From the NCBI GenBank assembly GCA_003290165.1, contig QNQO01005772.1:1-64000 (forward strand): a DNA stretch of 64,000 nt. The letters are read 5' to 3'. Shown here piece after piece: positions 35,047-45,145 of the stretch. How positions within the stretch are numbered: position 1 is the stretch's first letter; the number at the start of each line of letters is the position of its first letter. The stretch comes from Berberis thunbergii (lineage: Eukaryota > Streptophyta > Magnoliopsida > Ranunculales > Berberidaceae). A program made the position numbers and the translations under genes. Under the pieces are notes generated by a model, which saw only the letters and a program-made list of their open reading frames with translations, was not told the DNA's origin and did not search any database.

Positions 35047-37542
35047 ATGGATCTTCAACCCCTTCTCTTCCTCCTCATCTCTTCATTCTCTATAACCCAA
35101 ACCATCTCCACCAACTCAGAAGGCAAACAAACTAACACCCACCCATCTTGATTTTTCATCTTTGGAGTAGTAAAATTTGTTTCAAGTTTTGATTTTTATG
35201 TGTTTTTCTTTGTTCTTCTTCAGGGAATGCTCTACATGCTTTGAGAACCAGACTCACTGATCCCAACAACGCTCTTCAGAGCTGGGACCCCACACTTGTC
35301 AACCCTTGCACCTGGTTTCATGTCACTTGTGATGCTAACAATCATGTTATCAGATTGTAAGTCTCCATTCTTGAAACCCCTTCTTTATGATTTTATTTTC
35401 TTTAATTTTGTTGTTTATAACTCATTTTTGTGTTTTCTTCTTTCAATTTAGGGATTTGGGTAACACTAATATTTCTGGATCTTTGGGCCCTGAGCTTGGA
35501 CAGCTTAAGCATCTCCAGTTTTTGTAAGTTTTTTCACCTTAAAATTTTCTGTTTCTTGAATAATACATGTCTTGATGATAAAGTTTGAAACTTTATTGCT
35601 GTTGTTGCTAATTGGTAATTGGGGTTGAATTTTAGTTCATGTTTTGATGAGAATGTTTGAAACTTTTTACTATTGTTGTTAACTGGTGATTGGGGTTGAA
35701 TTTTGGTTCATCTTTTGATGATAAAGTTTGAAACTGTATTGCTATTGTTGTTAATTGGTAATTGGGGTTGAATTTTAGTTCATGTTTTGATGAGAATGTT
35801 TGAAACTTTTTACTATTGTTGTTAACTGGTGATTGGGGTTGAATTTTGGTTCATCTTTTGATGATAAAGTTTGAAACTGTATTGCTATTGTTGTTAATTG
35901 GTAATTGGGGTTGAATTTTAGTTCATTGTTTTGATGACAAAGTTTGAAACTTTTTCCTATTGTTGTTAATTAGCGATTGGGGTTAGGTTCAGTTCATGTT
36001 AAATGATAAAGTTTGGAACTTTTTGATTTTGGTGTTAATTGGATTAAGAAGTTAGGTTTAGTTCTTGTTTTGATTGTAAAGGTTGATTGAATATTTTTGG
36101 CTGTTTTTGTTCGTTGAGGAAATAAGTTTGAATTTCGTTGATTTGTTTCAGGGAGGTTTACAAGAACAACATCAATGGGAAAATCCCAAAGGAGTTGGGT
36201 AATTTGAAGAACTTAGTTAGTATGGATTTGTATGATAATGCTCTTGAAGGACAAATCCCTAAATCTATTGCTAAGTTGAAGTCGCTAAAGTTTATGTAAG
36301 TATTAGACTTTTGCTTCAACTTTGGTCTTGGGGTCCAGCTTTCGTTGCCTATGATCTGAAGCTCACAAAAAATTTCCCCACTTTTCGTGCTTTGTATTGT
36401 AGGCGATTGAACAACAATAAGCTCACTGGGTCAATTCCAAGACAACTCGCTAAGCTGTCGAACCTCAAAGTCTTGTAAGAAATTGGATGACAATTGGAAG
36501 TTGGTCATTTTGCACACTATTTTTTAACTTATTTGCTTATACACAATATTGGTTCTTGATGTTGTAGTGATGTTTCGAATAATGATCTTTGTGGAACAAT
36601 TCCCATTGATGGCCCATTCACTAGCTTCCCATTTGAAAGGTATTGCTGCTTCCTTATGCCTGGATGGCTTGCTTTATTATTTCGTATAGTAGGTATTGAT
36701 TCCCTTTAGCACTAGGGCTTTTGGTTGTAAGAATATGATCTTGTAGACTAAACATTATGTTAAAATATTGACTTGAATACAATACAAATTGCTCCTTGAT
36801 TTGAGATGATAACACAATAGCACAGGTTGAAGTTTTATTTAAAAATTGTTTAACTTCTCATAAATCGAATTTCATGTTTATTTTTTCTATTGCACAAGCC
36901 AAGTAGGGAATCGAAGGGATCCGCCCTATTTTATTAAGGATTAATAAAAAAAAGGTACAAAAGCAACAATCCTAGCAACAGAGGTTCATGAAGATCCCTC
37001 CAACCAAAGTCACTCCCACGAAACCCAAGTAATAGGCACTCAAGGGAAGGCAAACAAGTTTCGTCACTCCCTGAACTCTAAAAGCTCTAAAGATAATAAG
37101 TTCAACCACATTTATATTCAATTTTAAAGAATTATTTATTTTTATATTGTTATTTGCTTATCCAACAGCAATATTGATTCTAAAGTACATTGAACTATTG
37201 ATAACATCAAAGTAGAAAACGTAGTAAACTCTAGTCCAATATTGGAAATGGTTCCATTGTGCAGGAACCATATTTCTAAGGGAAAAAATGAAGCTTCTCT
37301 CCTGATTTTTATTTATTTATTTTTGTTTCTTCTTCTTCTTTAGATTCAACCCCTATTAAATATGAGGGATCAATTGGCAATTACAGCATCCAACATCTCT
37401 AATGATCTTGTTCGTCAGGCAATGAAGAATATATGGAGATTTGATTTTAACCATGGTTTTGTTTGATTTCAGTTTTGAAAACAACAGCAGACTCAATGGA
37501 CCCGAGCTGCAAGGACTGGTACCATATGATTTTGGATGTTAA
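35047..37542 (+). CDS. Secreted leucine-rich repeat protein, SERK-ectodomain-like
   Basis: Exons: 35047-35122, 35224-35356, 35452-35523, 36152-36295, 36403-36474, 36568-36639, 37473-37542, giving 212 residues. It has a signal peptide (about 1-22), an LRR N-terminal cap ([20 protein letters not shown]...[10 protein letters not shown]), then five LRRs of 24 residues encoded by exons of 72 or 144 bp ([72 protein letters not shown]). It ends GLVPYDFGC without transmembrane or kinase domains. This is the small plant LRR1 family, resembling the extracellular part of SERK receptors; members are implicated in defence signalling and receptor association. Intron 1 has a GC donor, GAAG|GCAAAC, at 35123, where its paralogue at 43809 has GT. 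No in-frame GT alternative was found nearby. Confidence 0.92.
35574..36080 (+). repeat. 71 bp tandem repeats in LRR-gene intron 3
   Basis: The motif AAAGTTTGAAAC (or AATGTTTGAAAC) recurs at about 35580, 35651, 35722, 35793, 35864, 35938 and 36008, a period of about 71 bp. Alternating units are more alike (AAAGTTTGAAACTGTATTGC versus GAGAATGTTTGAAAC), so there is a 142 bp higher-order period in the middle. Confidence 0.85.
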
Positions 37543-38229
37543 AGAAGTACGGGTATCAAACTATTGACGTTTTTCCCGTCGTCCTGATTGTTGTGTTCTG
37601 AACCGCAGCAGCCTATATTGTAAAGATCATGGTAATGAGAGCCTTACTTCCAACTTTATTTATGTTTGACATAGATGTGAAGCTTAGTTATATGAGCAAA
37701 CCTTCATTGTGAGAGAGGAATATTGGAAAACTTGGTTGACTTATTGTACACGTTATGATAAATGATATCGAATCAAATAAAATTTTCTTCAAGCAAATCG
37801 TCCATTTGCTTATGATTCAGTGAAACTACCTAACGTGGCATCAACTTGTATTTTGCTATGGTGTTTATTAGGTATATATGGTTTCATGATATTTTTGTAA
37901 ATGCCAATGTATGGTAAGGAACGAAATTGAAGCCCCCATGAAGGAACTACAGATGATAACAATTGAAGCCATGACTGAGACATTGTTGTCTAGTTTGGAT
38001 CCTACCGAGCCACCGGAGAATCAAGGTTTACCATCACTAATGAAACCTGGAAACCTCACTTCACTTGAATTCTAGAATCCAAGAAGCCAGCCAAAGAAAC
38101 CCAACATGATTTCAGAATTAGAAAAGAATGTGAATTGTTTAGGGTTGGGTAGACTTGAAGCTTCTCTTTGCATAACCATTCTGAAGTCCCATACAAAACT
38201 TACATCAATCTATGACAAAAGGGGCTCAA
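37543..38229. other. 3' flank of the LRR gene
   Basis: Probable 3' UTR and intergenic DNA with no other recognised feature. Confidence 0.4.
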
Positions 38230-38231
38230 TG

Positions 38232-38345
38232 GGGTACTAGCTCAACTGATAAGCTTAGCTTGTGATGGATGATATCACAAGTCCAGAGTTCAAACCCTGC
38301 AATTTTGGATTCAAAATGCATCTCACCGCAATGAAAATCCAACAA
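38232..38345 (+). mobile_element. tRNA-like SINE fragment
   Basis: TACTAGCTCAACTGATAAG resembles an A box and GAGTTCAAACCC a B box about 50 bp later, followed by A-rich sequence. The spacing fits a tRNA-derived SINE head. No target-site duplication was identified. Confidence 0.45.
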
Positions 38346-38467
38346 GAGCAAGAACCAAATGTCTAAATTTTCAAACAACATATTTATTTACTAAGCAAAA
38401 GAAAACAACAGGATTTTTTTTTTTCTCAGGTAATCAGTCTGTAAGCATTATTGTTATCATCCTTCAT

Positions 38468-39013
38468 TTAAACATAATCTGCAACTGCGGCAACAGATTG
38501 CACAGTGACTAGGAGCTCTTCATTCCTCTTCCTTATATCAAGGACCTGAACATCCGAATATGGATCGAGTTCTCGATCACATTCTTTAACAGGCACTGTT
38601 GCTTCCATCGAAAAACTCTGAACATTTTTGTAATCTAACCTCGTCAAACTATCGGCTGCTCGGTCTAGCGTTGTAAATAGAATTACATCTCCATAATATA
38701 TAGCACAGTCTTGCAGAACATCAACAATATAATAAGCAAGAGGTAATTTAGTTGCATTAGAAATAATCAGCTCTGTTGTTTGGCCAAAACTTCTTGCATA
38801 TTCAAGACCTGTGCTTGCAACGTTATATAGATCTTTCGCGCCCACTCGATTAGAAGGCATATCGTAAATTTTTAAACACAAATTGGGATTTTGTGTTCCC
38901 TGGCAAATTTTTCTGAGCAATTCGTCGGTAATTGCGTGAAATGGGTGAAAGAAGGAGATTAACAGCATTAGCGATAACAACATATGTAATGAAGAACATA
39001 GAGAATGAGTCAT
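38468..39013 (-). CDS. Plant invertase/pectin methylesterase inhibitor family protein, copy 1
   Basis: PMEI-domain proteins are secreted four-helix bundles that inhibit pectin methylesterases or invertases in the cell wall. This single-exon gene encodes 181 residues, normal for the family. A signal peptide (about 1-27, hydrophobic core MLLSLMLLISFF) precedes ITDELLRKICQGTQNPNLCLKIY, where the first disulfide pair is Cys37 and Cys46. The second pair is probably Cys103 (VLQDC) and Cys145 (VKEC). A tandem paralogue lies at 41278-41832 in the same orientation. Whether the target is PME or invertase cannot be told from sequence. A TATA box lies about 55 bp upstream. Confidence 0.9.
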   Translation of the reverse strand: MTHSLCSSLHMLLSLMLLISFFHPFHAITDELLRKICQGTQNPNLCLKIYDMPSNRVGAKDLYNVASTGLEYARSFGQTTELIISNATKLPLAYYIVDVLQDCAIYYGDVILFTTLDRAADSLTRLDYKNVQSFSMEATVPVKECDRELDPYSDVQVLDIRKRNEELLVTVQSVAAVADYV

Positions 39014-39065
39014 TGTTGTATGTATGGTGTTTCGATTATATGGTTACAACATTTAATCATAAAAG

Positions 39066-39073
39066 TATTTATA
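39066..39073 (-). promoter_or_regulatory. TATA box of PMEI copy 1
   Basis: TATAAATA on the minus strand, 53 bp before the start codon at 39013. The surrounding sequence (upstream of it on the minus strand CCATTTTAAACATATC) is conserved with the second PMEI gene. Confidence 0.65.
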
Positions 39074-39499
39074 GCCAACATGGTTTTAGAATTTTTGGTA
39101 TGATATGTTTAAAATGGTAAACACTTTATGATTAATTACCAGATAATGGATATTCGAGTTTATTCCATCAAGAAAATATATTTGTTCCAAAAATATTACA
39201 AAATAAGAAGAAAGTATCTCATTCTAGTAGTGATCACCCAATGTTTAAATAAATAAATAAATAAATCGTGATACTAAAAATTAGAAGAAAATATCATAAT
39301 TTGTAACTGTGTCATGTTAATTAGAATCAGATTACACTGGTGTAGTTCTTGTGACCGAATACTACGTTAAGACTTGTAGAAAATGATATCACAGTTCACA
39401 GATCCAAAATTAATACTCTGTTACAAATAATATGGCTCTAAAAGCTGAAAAGTTAAAGCAAAACTTTTCATATTATCGTGGAGTTTATTCAATAATAAA

Positions 39500-39857
39500 G
39501 CCAATAAATCAAATGAGGAACGGTAGCTCGAAAATACTTGGGAACACGTTGATCGGACATTCGGATTACACTCTCAAGTAAATCGTAAATGTATCAAATC
39601 AAAATTTTCTTTTTCCGGAATAACCTTTATTTAGAGGTAAGTTTTGCACAAAATCTCAAGTTTCCTTTGTTGACAATAAATAAATAAATATTTCAATTTC
39701 TCTATTCTACTCTTATAGTATTTTCTTCTCTTTGTAGATCTACCAATCTGATTTTAAGCTTAGTAATATGAACGTACCTTAAATGTACTCCAAGGTTCAT
39801 TAGGTTCATTGTGAGAAAGATGAATATTGGAAAACTTTGGTTGAGTTAACCCAAGCA
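39500..39857. other. Spacer between the PMEI copies, left part
   Basis: No gene was recognised. It lies at the end of the duplicated upstream flank of PMEI copy 1. Confidence 0.4.
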
Positions 39858-39866
39858 GATTGATAT

Positions 39867-39976
39867 GAGTTTTTCTAGAGAGCCAAGCTAGGCTCAATAC
39901 CATCCATCATCTTAGTAATGCGTATTTGAAGGATGATAAATGGTATTGGGTCTGGCATAGCTCTCTAGAAAAGTTG
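39867..39976. mobile_element. 110 bp hairpin MITE with 9 bp target-site duplication
   Basis: GATTGATAT flanks the element exactly (39858-39866 and 39977-39985). Ends: TTTTTCTAGAGAGC and, reversed, CAACTTTTCTAGAGAGC. The inner arms (ACCATCCATCATCTTAG) pair across a short loop. The 9 bp TSD suggests a Mutator-like origin; relatives lie at 34378-34680 and 61398-61502. Confidence 0.8.
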
Positions 39977-40204
39977 GATTGATATTGAACAACGTGAGAG
40001 ATGTCCTCTTTATCTCACGTTGAACATATGTTAATGATGATAAATGAATACGATATATTAATGATCATAAATGAATACGACAAGGGAAACAAAGTTACTA
40101 ATGAAGTGAAAGAGGCTATTGCAAGATGTCGTAGGGATGCAGTGAATGATGTTAAACAAAGAAAGTTTACATATGTTACAAAATAGGAAATTTAGTATAG
40201 AATA

Positions 40205-40420
40205 TGTTAGGAAAGTCATAATAGAATAAGAAGTCTTAGGTTTTCTGTTTTAATAAGGTTAGATCAGAGTTAACTTATATAAGCTTGTATTCAGTCAATG
40301 TATAATAACAACAATTCAATACAATTCTATGAATATTTTCTTTTCATGGTATTAGAGTAACTTTCTCTGAAACGATACCCTAGCCACAAAATGACTGAAT
40401 AAAACCCTTATTTCCTCTCC
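40205..40420 (+). mobile_element. Short LTR with primer-binding site (TRIM- or Copia-like remnant)
   Basis: 40205-40346 runs TGTTAGGAAAGTC to TTTTCA, with a TATATAAG promoter-like motif near 40278. It is followed directly by TGGTATTAGAG, a slightly altered initiator-Met tRNA primer-binding site. At 142 bp the LTR is in the TRIM range. A matching second LTR was not seen in the next 1 kb, so the element is incomplete. Confidence 0.6.
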
Positions 40421-41277
40421 TTATTCCCAGTCACACTACTTCGATAGCACAACAACAAAAACAGCCAACGCAATCATCAGATTCAAGAAATTTGTAAAAA
40501 CCATCATCGTCAATCCTCCAAACGCATGCCGCACACGTCTCCCTCATTTTGGGCTGATAAACTCTTTCCTCAGCTATATTCAAAACACTCTCATCCGCCA
40601 ATCTCCACCTCTTGGTGTCCCGCTTGGTCACCGCCGCCTCCACACCACTAAGGATTTCCCGTTCCTTCTTCTTTTTCTTCGACTCGAGTTAGCATGACTT
40701 CCCCTCAACGCGAAGGTTGAAAAAAATTCTCAACACAAATGTTGATATTGTTCAGCATTGGTGCTGAATTTCTCAACATTGGTTAAATGACTTATGGAAA
40801 AAGGAGAATAATCGCATAGAAACTATGTTAGGTCAAGAAAATTATCGGGATTATGAAGAAGAACATGAGCCAAATCCTTCTAACGAAGATGTTGCAAAAG
40901 AAGTGGCTACAACAAAATTTCAAATGCCCACACCAAAGATTTTAGTCTCTTTCCTAAAAAAAAAATCCTCTAAAACTAATAAATGAAACAAAAGTAGGGA
41001 GGATGAATTTCTTATCTCCACAGGAAAGGAAAATAAAGTATTCCTTATCTCTCTATCTCTCTAGGATGTATTTGAATTGTGTTATGAAGTTCATAATATT
41101 TTCGAAATGATCAAGAATCTCACCACAATCAAAATCCAATAAGAGCAAATACCAAAAGTCTAATTATTCCAAACAACATATTTATTCATTAATTGAAGAA
41201 AAAAACAATGGAAGTTTTTTTTTTTTTTTTTTTTCTCGGCTAATCCCTAATCATGATTGTTACTATCCATTATTCAG

Positions 41278-41832
41278 TTAAACAAAATTTCCAACCGCGG
41301 CGACTCCTTGCATAGTGACTATGATTTCTTCACCTAGCTCAATAATTTCTTCGACTTCAATTTGTTCTTCTGTGAATGGCTTGATAAGCTGATTACAATC
41401 TTTCATAGGTAATGTTGTCTCAAGTGAATAAAGCGTACAATTATAGTAATCTCCCTTTGACAAACTATCAGTTGCCTTGTCAAGCGGAGCAAGTACATTT
41501 GCATCTCCATAATATACAACACATTGTTTTAGAGCATCCACATACTGAGGAAATACTGATGAAATTGATTGAGAAATAACTTCCTGGTTTAGTTGAGTAT
41601 TACTTCTTGCGCGATTAAGACCTGTGCTTGCAACGCTATGGAGATCTGTTAAGCCACCTCGAACAGAACTGCTATTATATATTGTCAAACACAAATCGAA
41701 ATTTTCTGTTCCTAAGCAAATGTTTCTGAGCATATCATCAGTAATTGCATGAAAATGGTGAAAGAAGAAGATCAAGAACATTAGCAATAACAACATATGT
41801 GTTAAACATCTTTGGATACGAGAATGAGCCAT
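41278..41832 (-). CDS. Plant invertase/pectin methylesterase inhibitor family protein, copy 2
   Basis: This 184-residue, single-exon gene is the tandem paralogue of 38468-39013. The signal peptide (about 1-29, MLLLLMFLIFFF) is followed by ITDDMLRNICLGTENFDLCLTIY, with Cys39 and Cys48 as the first disulfide pair; Cys104 (LKQC) and Cys146 (MKDC) are the probable second pair. Cys132 (YNC) is extra relative to copy 1. The copies agree well in the signal peptide, the first helix and VASTGL, and less in the C-terminal half, which is acidic here (EEQIEVEEIIELGEE). Promoter and 3' flanks are also shared, so the unit was duplicated as a whole gene. Confidence 0.9.
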   Translation of the reverse strand: MAHSRIQRCLTHMLLLLMFLIFFFHHFHAITDDMLRNICLGTENFDLCLTIYNSSSVRGGLTDLHSVASTGLNRARSNTQLNQEVISQSISSVFPQYVDALKQCVVYYGDANVLAPLDKATDSLSKGDYYNCTLYSLETTLPMKDCNQLIKPFTEEQIEVEEIIELGEEIIVTMQGVAAVGNFV

Positions 41833-41869
41833 TGTTGTTCTTTTGATTGATGCAACTAATAATCTTAAA

Positions 41870-41877
41870 TATTTATA
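41870..41877 (-). promoter_or_regulatory. TATA box of PMEI copy 2
   Basis: TATAAATA on the minus strand, 38 bp before the start codon at 41832, in the same conserved context as the TATA box of copy 1. Confidence 0.65.
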
Positions 41878-42082
41878 ACCAACATGGTTTTAGATTTTTG
41901 GTATGATATTTTTAAAATGGGAAACACTTTTTATGCCTAATTGACAAGTAATGAATTTTTTATTTCGTTCTATCAATAAAAATATATTTGTTGTACACCA
42001 GAATGTTTAAAGTAAAATGTGATACTAAAACTAAGAAGAAAATATCATAATTTCCTTATATTTTGCTGTCATATTAATTATA

Positions 42083-42249
42083 ACAAAAATGCTAGGAAAT
42101 CAAGTTTTTGCAATTAGGGTGACGTGACGCAATTTCGAAAGAATGATGAAATTCCCAAAAAAAATTATGTGTATCTCAGGATTGTAAAAAACCTTCTCTG
42201 ACGATGTCATATTATCCTAGTTGCAAAACCTGATTCCTTAGCCTCACTC
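42083..42249. mobile_element. Small palindromic MITE, copy 2, in the PMEI-2 upstream region
   Basis: The inverted ends (GCTAGGAAATCAAG and, reversed, GAGTGAGGCTAAGGAATC) match the element at 23006-23164. It interrupts sequence that is continuous upstream of PMEI copy 1 (TTAATTAGAATCAGATTACA, about 39318). Flanking TAATTAT and TAATTAC are a probable 7 bp target-site duplication. Confidence 0.75.
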
Positions 42250-42698
42250 TAATTACAATCAGATTACAATAATTTTTGTGACGAAAAACGACATTAAGCC
42301 TTATGGCTGGTTGGTATCACAGATTCAAAATTAGCACTCTGTTACATAATATTATGGCTCTGAAAGTTTAATAGTTAAAGTAAATTTTTTTCTTCACATT
42401 ATTGCCTAATTTATAAAAAAAAAACCAGCTAATAAATCAAGTATAAGTTGTGTACAAATCTGAAAATTCCTAAATTAAAAAAAATAAATAATGGCACAAA
42501 AAAAATCTTGCTCTGACAATAGATGTGATTTAAAGATAAGGGAGTAAATTTGGGGGTCCGTCAAGGTTTTTTTTTTCTTTTGGTAAAAAAATGGTTTGAC
42601 AAAATAAGTTGATTTAAGATATATATACAATAATCAAATAAACTAGCATTAAATTGCAAATAGAGCATCACAGTCCATATTACAGCTTAATAAGTATT

Positions 42699-42877
42699 CA
42701 GAAATTCTAAGTGACGAGGAAATGAGCGAGGGAAGTGAGGTGGCGGAGGTGGGAGCCGTTCATCTCACTCGAGATGTGTGTGTTGATTTTTCGTGCGTGC
42801 ATCTCGAGCGAGATGAACGGCTCCCACCCCCACCACCTCACTCCCCTCGCCCATTTCCTCGCTGTGTAGAATCACTC
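42699..42877. mobile_element. 179 bp hairpin MITE with 9 bp target-site duplication
   Basis: ATAAGTATT flanks the element exactly (42690-42698 and 42878-42886). The arms are near-perfect inverted repeats (GTGGGAGCCGTTCATCTC pairs with GAGATGAACGGCTCCCAC) extending nearly the full length around a loop of about 30 bp. CATCTCGAG in the stem is shared with the foldback element at 5900-7778. The 9 bp TSD suggests a Mutator-like origin. Confidence 0.85.
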
Positions 42878-42886
42878 ATAAGTATT

Positions 42887-43726
42887 ATGTTCTAATGTCA
42901 CCATCATAACATAGAGGGAGCTAAGTTGTGGGCAATACGATTCCTTCTACTATTAATATAACAGCAAAAGGTGTAACAGTTGAGTTGGTAGAGGTGTAGC
43001 GGATGAAATCACGTGTCATAAATTTGAATCTAGTCAGCGGCATGGGGTGGATATTAATATAATAGAGCTTGCAACATGATTCCACCCTTCATTGACCATT
43101 CTCCGTATTGTTCCTCATCTTCATGAAATAGTCTTCTTCGTCTTCTTCATCACCTCACAATACTTTTTGCGTCCACGATTTCAAGTCTTCTTAGAGCTCA
43201 TTGCATCCTCGTTCATCTATGTCTTATCAAATCTTTAAACGTTTTCAATGAATTTTTTTTTTTTTTTACCGCGTGATGATTATCAGCTCATTACCTTCTA
43301 ATTATAGCTTTATGCACATTAAAGTTATATTTTAGAATTAAAAACTATAGTAATAATCAGATTAATGTGTATCACACACAAACTTTCAAAAACGTTTTTT
43401 TATGCAAACTAGTTATATAACAATCTAAGAACGTATCCTTTAGAGGCTGCCTGAGCCACCGTAAGTCTCTGAAAATGGTCCAGGCGCGTAAACCTCAACA
43501 GTTTCTTGTTTGAACTTTGAGGACAATGAAACTTTACTGTGGCTGTATATAGATGACAAACAAAATGGCCCCCATTACTCTGTATGGCATTTGGATTTAT
43601 GAAAAGAGCTCTGTAAAATTTGTATGGAAATCTGTCGAAATAAGCTAAAGTGTTTATCAGTGTAATGATATACAAACCACGGTGCTACCTTACGAAGAAC
43701 ATTAGTTTGAGCATTTCTCTTTCAAC
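42887..43726. other. Intergenic DNA between the PMEI and LRR-pseudogene regions
   Basis: A tRNA-like stretch at about 42967-43040 (AACAGTTGAGTTGGTAGAGG then AAATTTGAATCTAG) may be a SINE remnant. No gene was recognised. Confidence 0.35.
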
Positions 43727-45145
43727 ATGGCTCTACCTAGGAAACACCAACTTCTCTTGGTCACCTTCTCCGGCGCATTTCTCCTTTCAAGCTCTGCTAA
43801 CATAGAAGGTAAATAACAGACATGAACCACGTCTGTTGTAAACTCTTTTTTCATATCCTAGGATTATGTCAGGGTTTGATATACTTGTTCTTCTCCAGGA
43901 GATGCTTTACATGCTTTCAGAAGCAGGCTTACTGATCCCAACGACATTCTTCAAAGCTGGGATCCTATACTCACCAACCCCTGCAACTTCCTCGTCTCCT
44001 GTGATTCTAACAACCATGTCATCAATTGTGAGTTCTTCTTCAACCTCATGTGTCTATCTCTCTCTCTCTCTCTCTCAGTTTTCTCAGTTTATGTTGTTGT
44101 GTCGATGTAGGGATTTGTTCAATTCTTATCTTTCAGGATCTTTGGCTCCAGAACTAGGCCAGCTAGAGCAACTACAGTACTAGTAATTTCTTTCCCAGAT
44201 CTTCATGATTAACTTTTGTGTAATTAGAACCAGGTTTGTTTATGATGTTGATTCTAAAGACTCGAGTCTTTCAGGGGCCTAGACAAGAACAATATCAATG
44301 GAAAAATCCCAAAAGAATTGGGAAACTTGAAGAACTTACTTTGGATGCATTTGTCTGATAATCAATCACCTTGTAGGAGAAATCCCTAAATCTTTCGCAA
44401 TTTTTTTTTTTGAAAGGCAAGCAGGGTTTTTATAGAAAACCAGAACCCATAAAGATGCCGCTGGTTTGAACTCATGACCTAGTGATACCATCCGCCAAGC
44501 TCTAACCGTTTGAGCTGTCATGCCATTGGCTTTCGCAAACTTGATGTCACTTATAAAACTGTAAGCTTCTATGATTTTGCTTGAATTCAGCCTTGGGGTC
44601 CAACACTAGAAGTGTTTTGTATAAGCTCATAATTTCCTTTTGATATTTGGAGATCATTGAACAACAAGCTCACAGGGCCAATTCCAAGAGAACTTGCAAA
44701 GCTTTCAAACCTCAAAGACATGTAAGACATTGAACGAATAACAAAATAAAATCCTCTTATACGCTCTTCTGACTTCGTTATACTTTACTGGTGTAGAAGG
44801 TTGAACAACAATAAGCTCACAGGTCCAATTCCAAGAGAACTTGTTGAACTTCCAAACCTCGTAATCTTGTAAGAACTTGAATGACTCTATGTATCAGTTA
44901 TAATATCATTTCAATTTGCTTATTAAGCTCTTGATGTTGTAGTAATGTTTCTAACAATGATCTCTGCTCCACAATTCCAATTGATGCTTTCACTAGCTTC
45001 CTAGGTGCAACGTATTTGCTTCTTCCATTCTTTTCAAAATTGCCACCATACAACTATCAGATAGTTTATGTAGATTTAACTGTCTATCTCTTCCATTTCC
45101 GATTCCAGTTTTGCAAAAAACAGTAGACTAAAGGGACCCTAGACG
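43727..45145 (+). pseudogene. Decayed paralogue of the 35 kb LRR gene
   Basis: Exon-by-exon similarity to 35047-37542 is clear: signal peptide exon (43727-43808, GT donor), LRR cap exon (43899-44028, ALHAFRSRLTDPNDILQSWDP but CNFLVSCD for CTWFHVTCD), a first LRR exon (about 44112-44182, GSLAPELGQLEQ), a [12 protein letters not shown] exon (about 44276-44570), two similar LRR exons (about 44651-44720 and 44798-44870), then the last two. Defects: the junction of exons 3 and 4 reads TA|G, a stop; a 4 bp CAAT insertion near 44365 shifts the frame; a SINE sits in the same exon; the last exon has an early TAG. Splice sites are mostly preserved. It cannot make the full LRR protein; a short N-terminal product is possible. 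Confidence 0.85.
44401..44529 (-). mobile_element. SINE inserted in an LRR-pseudogene exon
   Basis: Flanked by an exact 9 bp duplication CTTTCGCAA (44392-44400 and 44530-44538). On the minus strand it reads A-box-like ATGACAGCTCAAACGG, B-box GAGTTCAAACC, a tail CTATAAAAACCCTGC and an A run. The tail resembles that of the SINE at 62297-62520 (ATAAAAACCCAACTC), though the heads differ. Confidence 0.85.

Noticed and set aside
40431..40643. Minus-strand Cys-rich 70-codon open frame
   Set aside because: Lies in the probable internal part of a broken LTR element; no signal peptide or known cysteine pattern.
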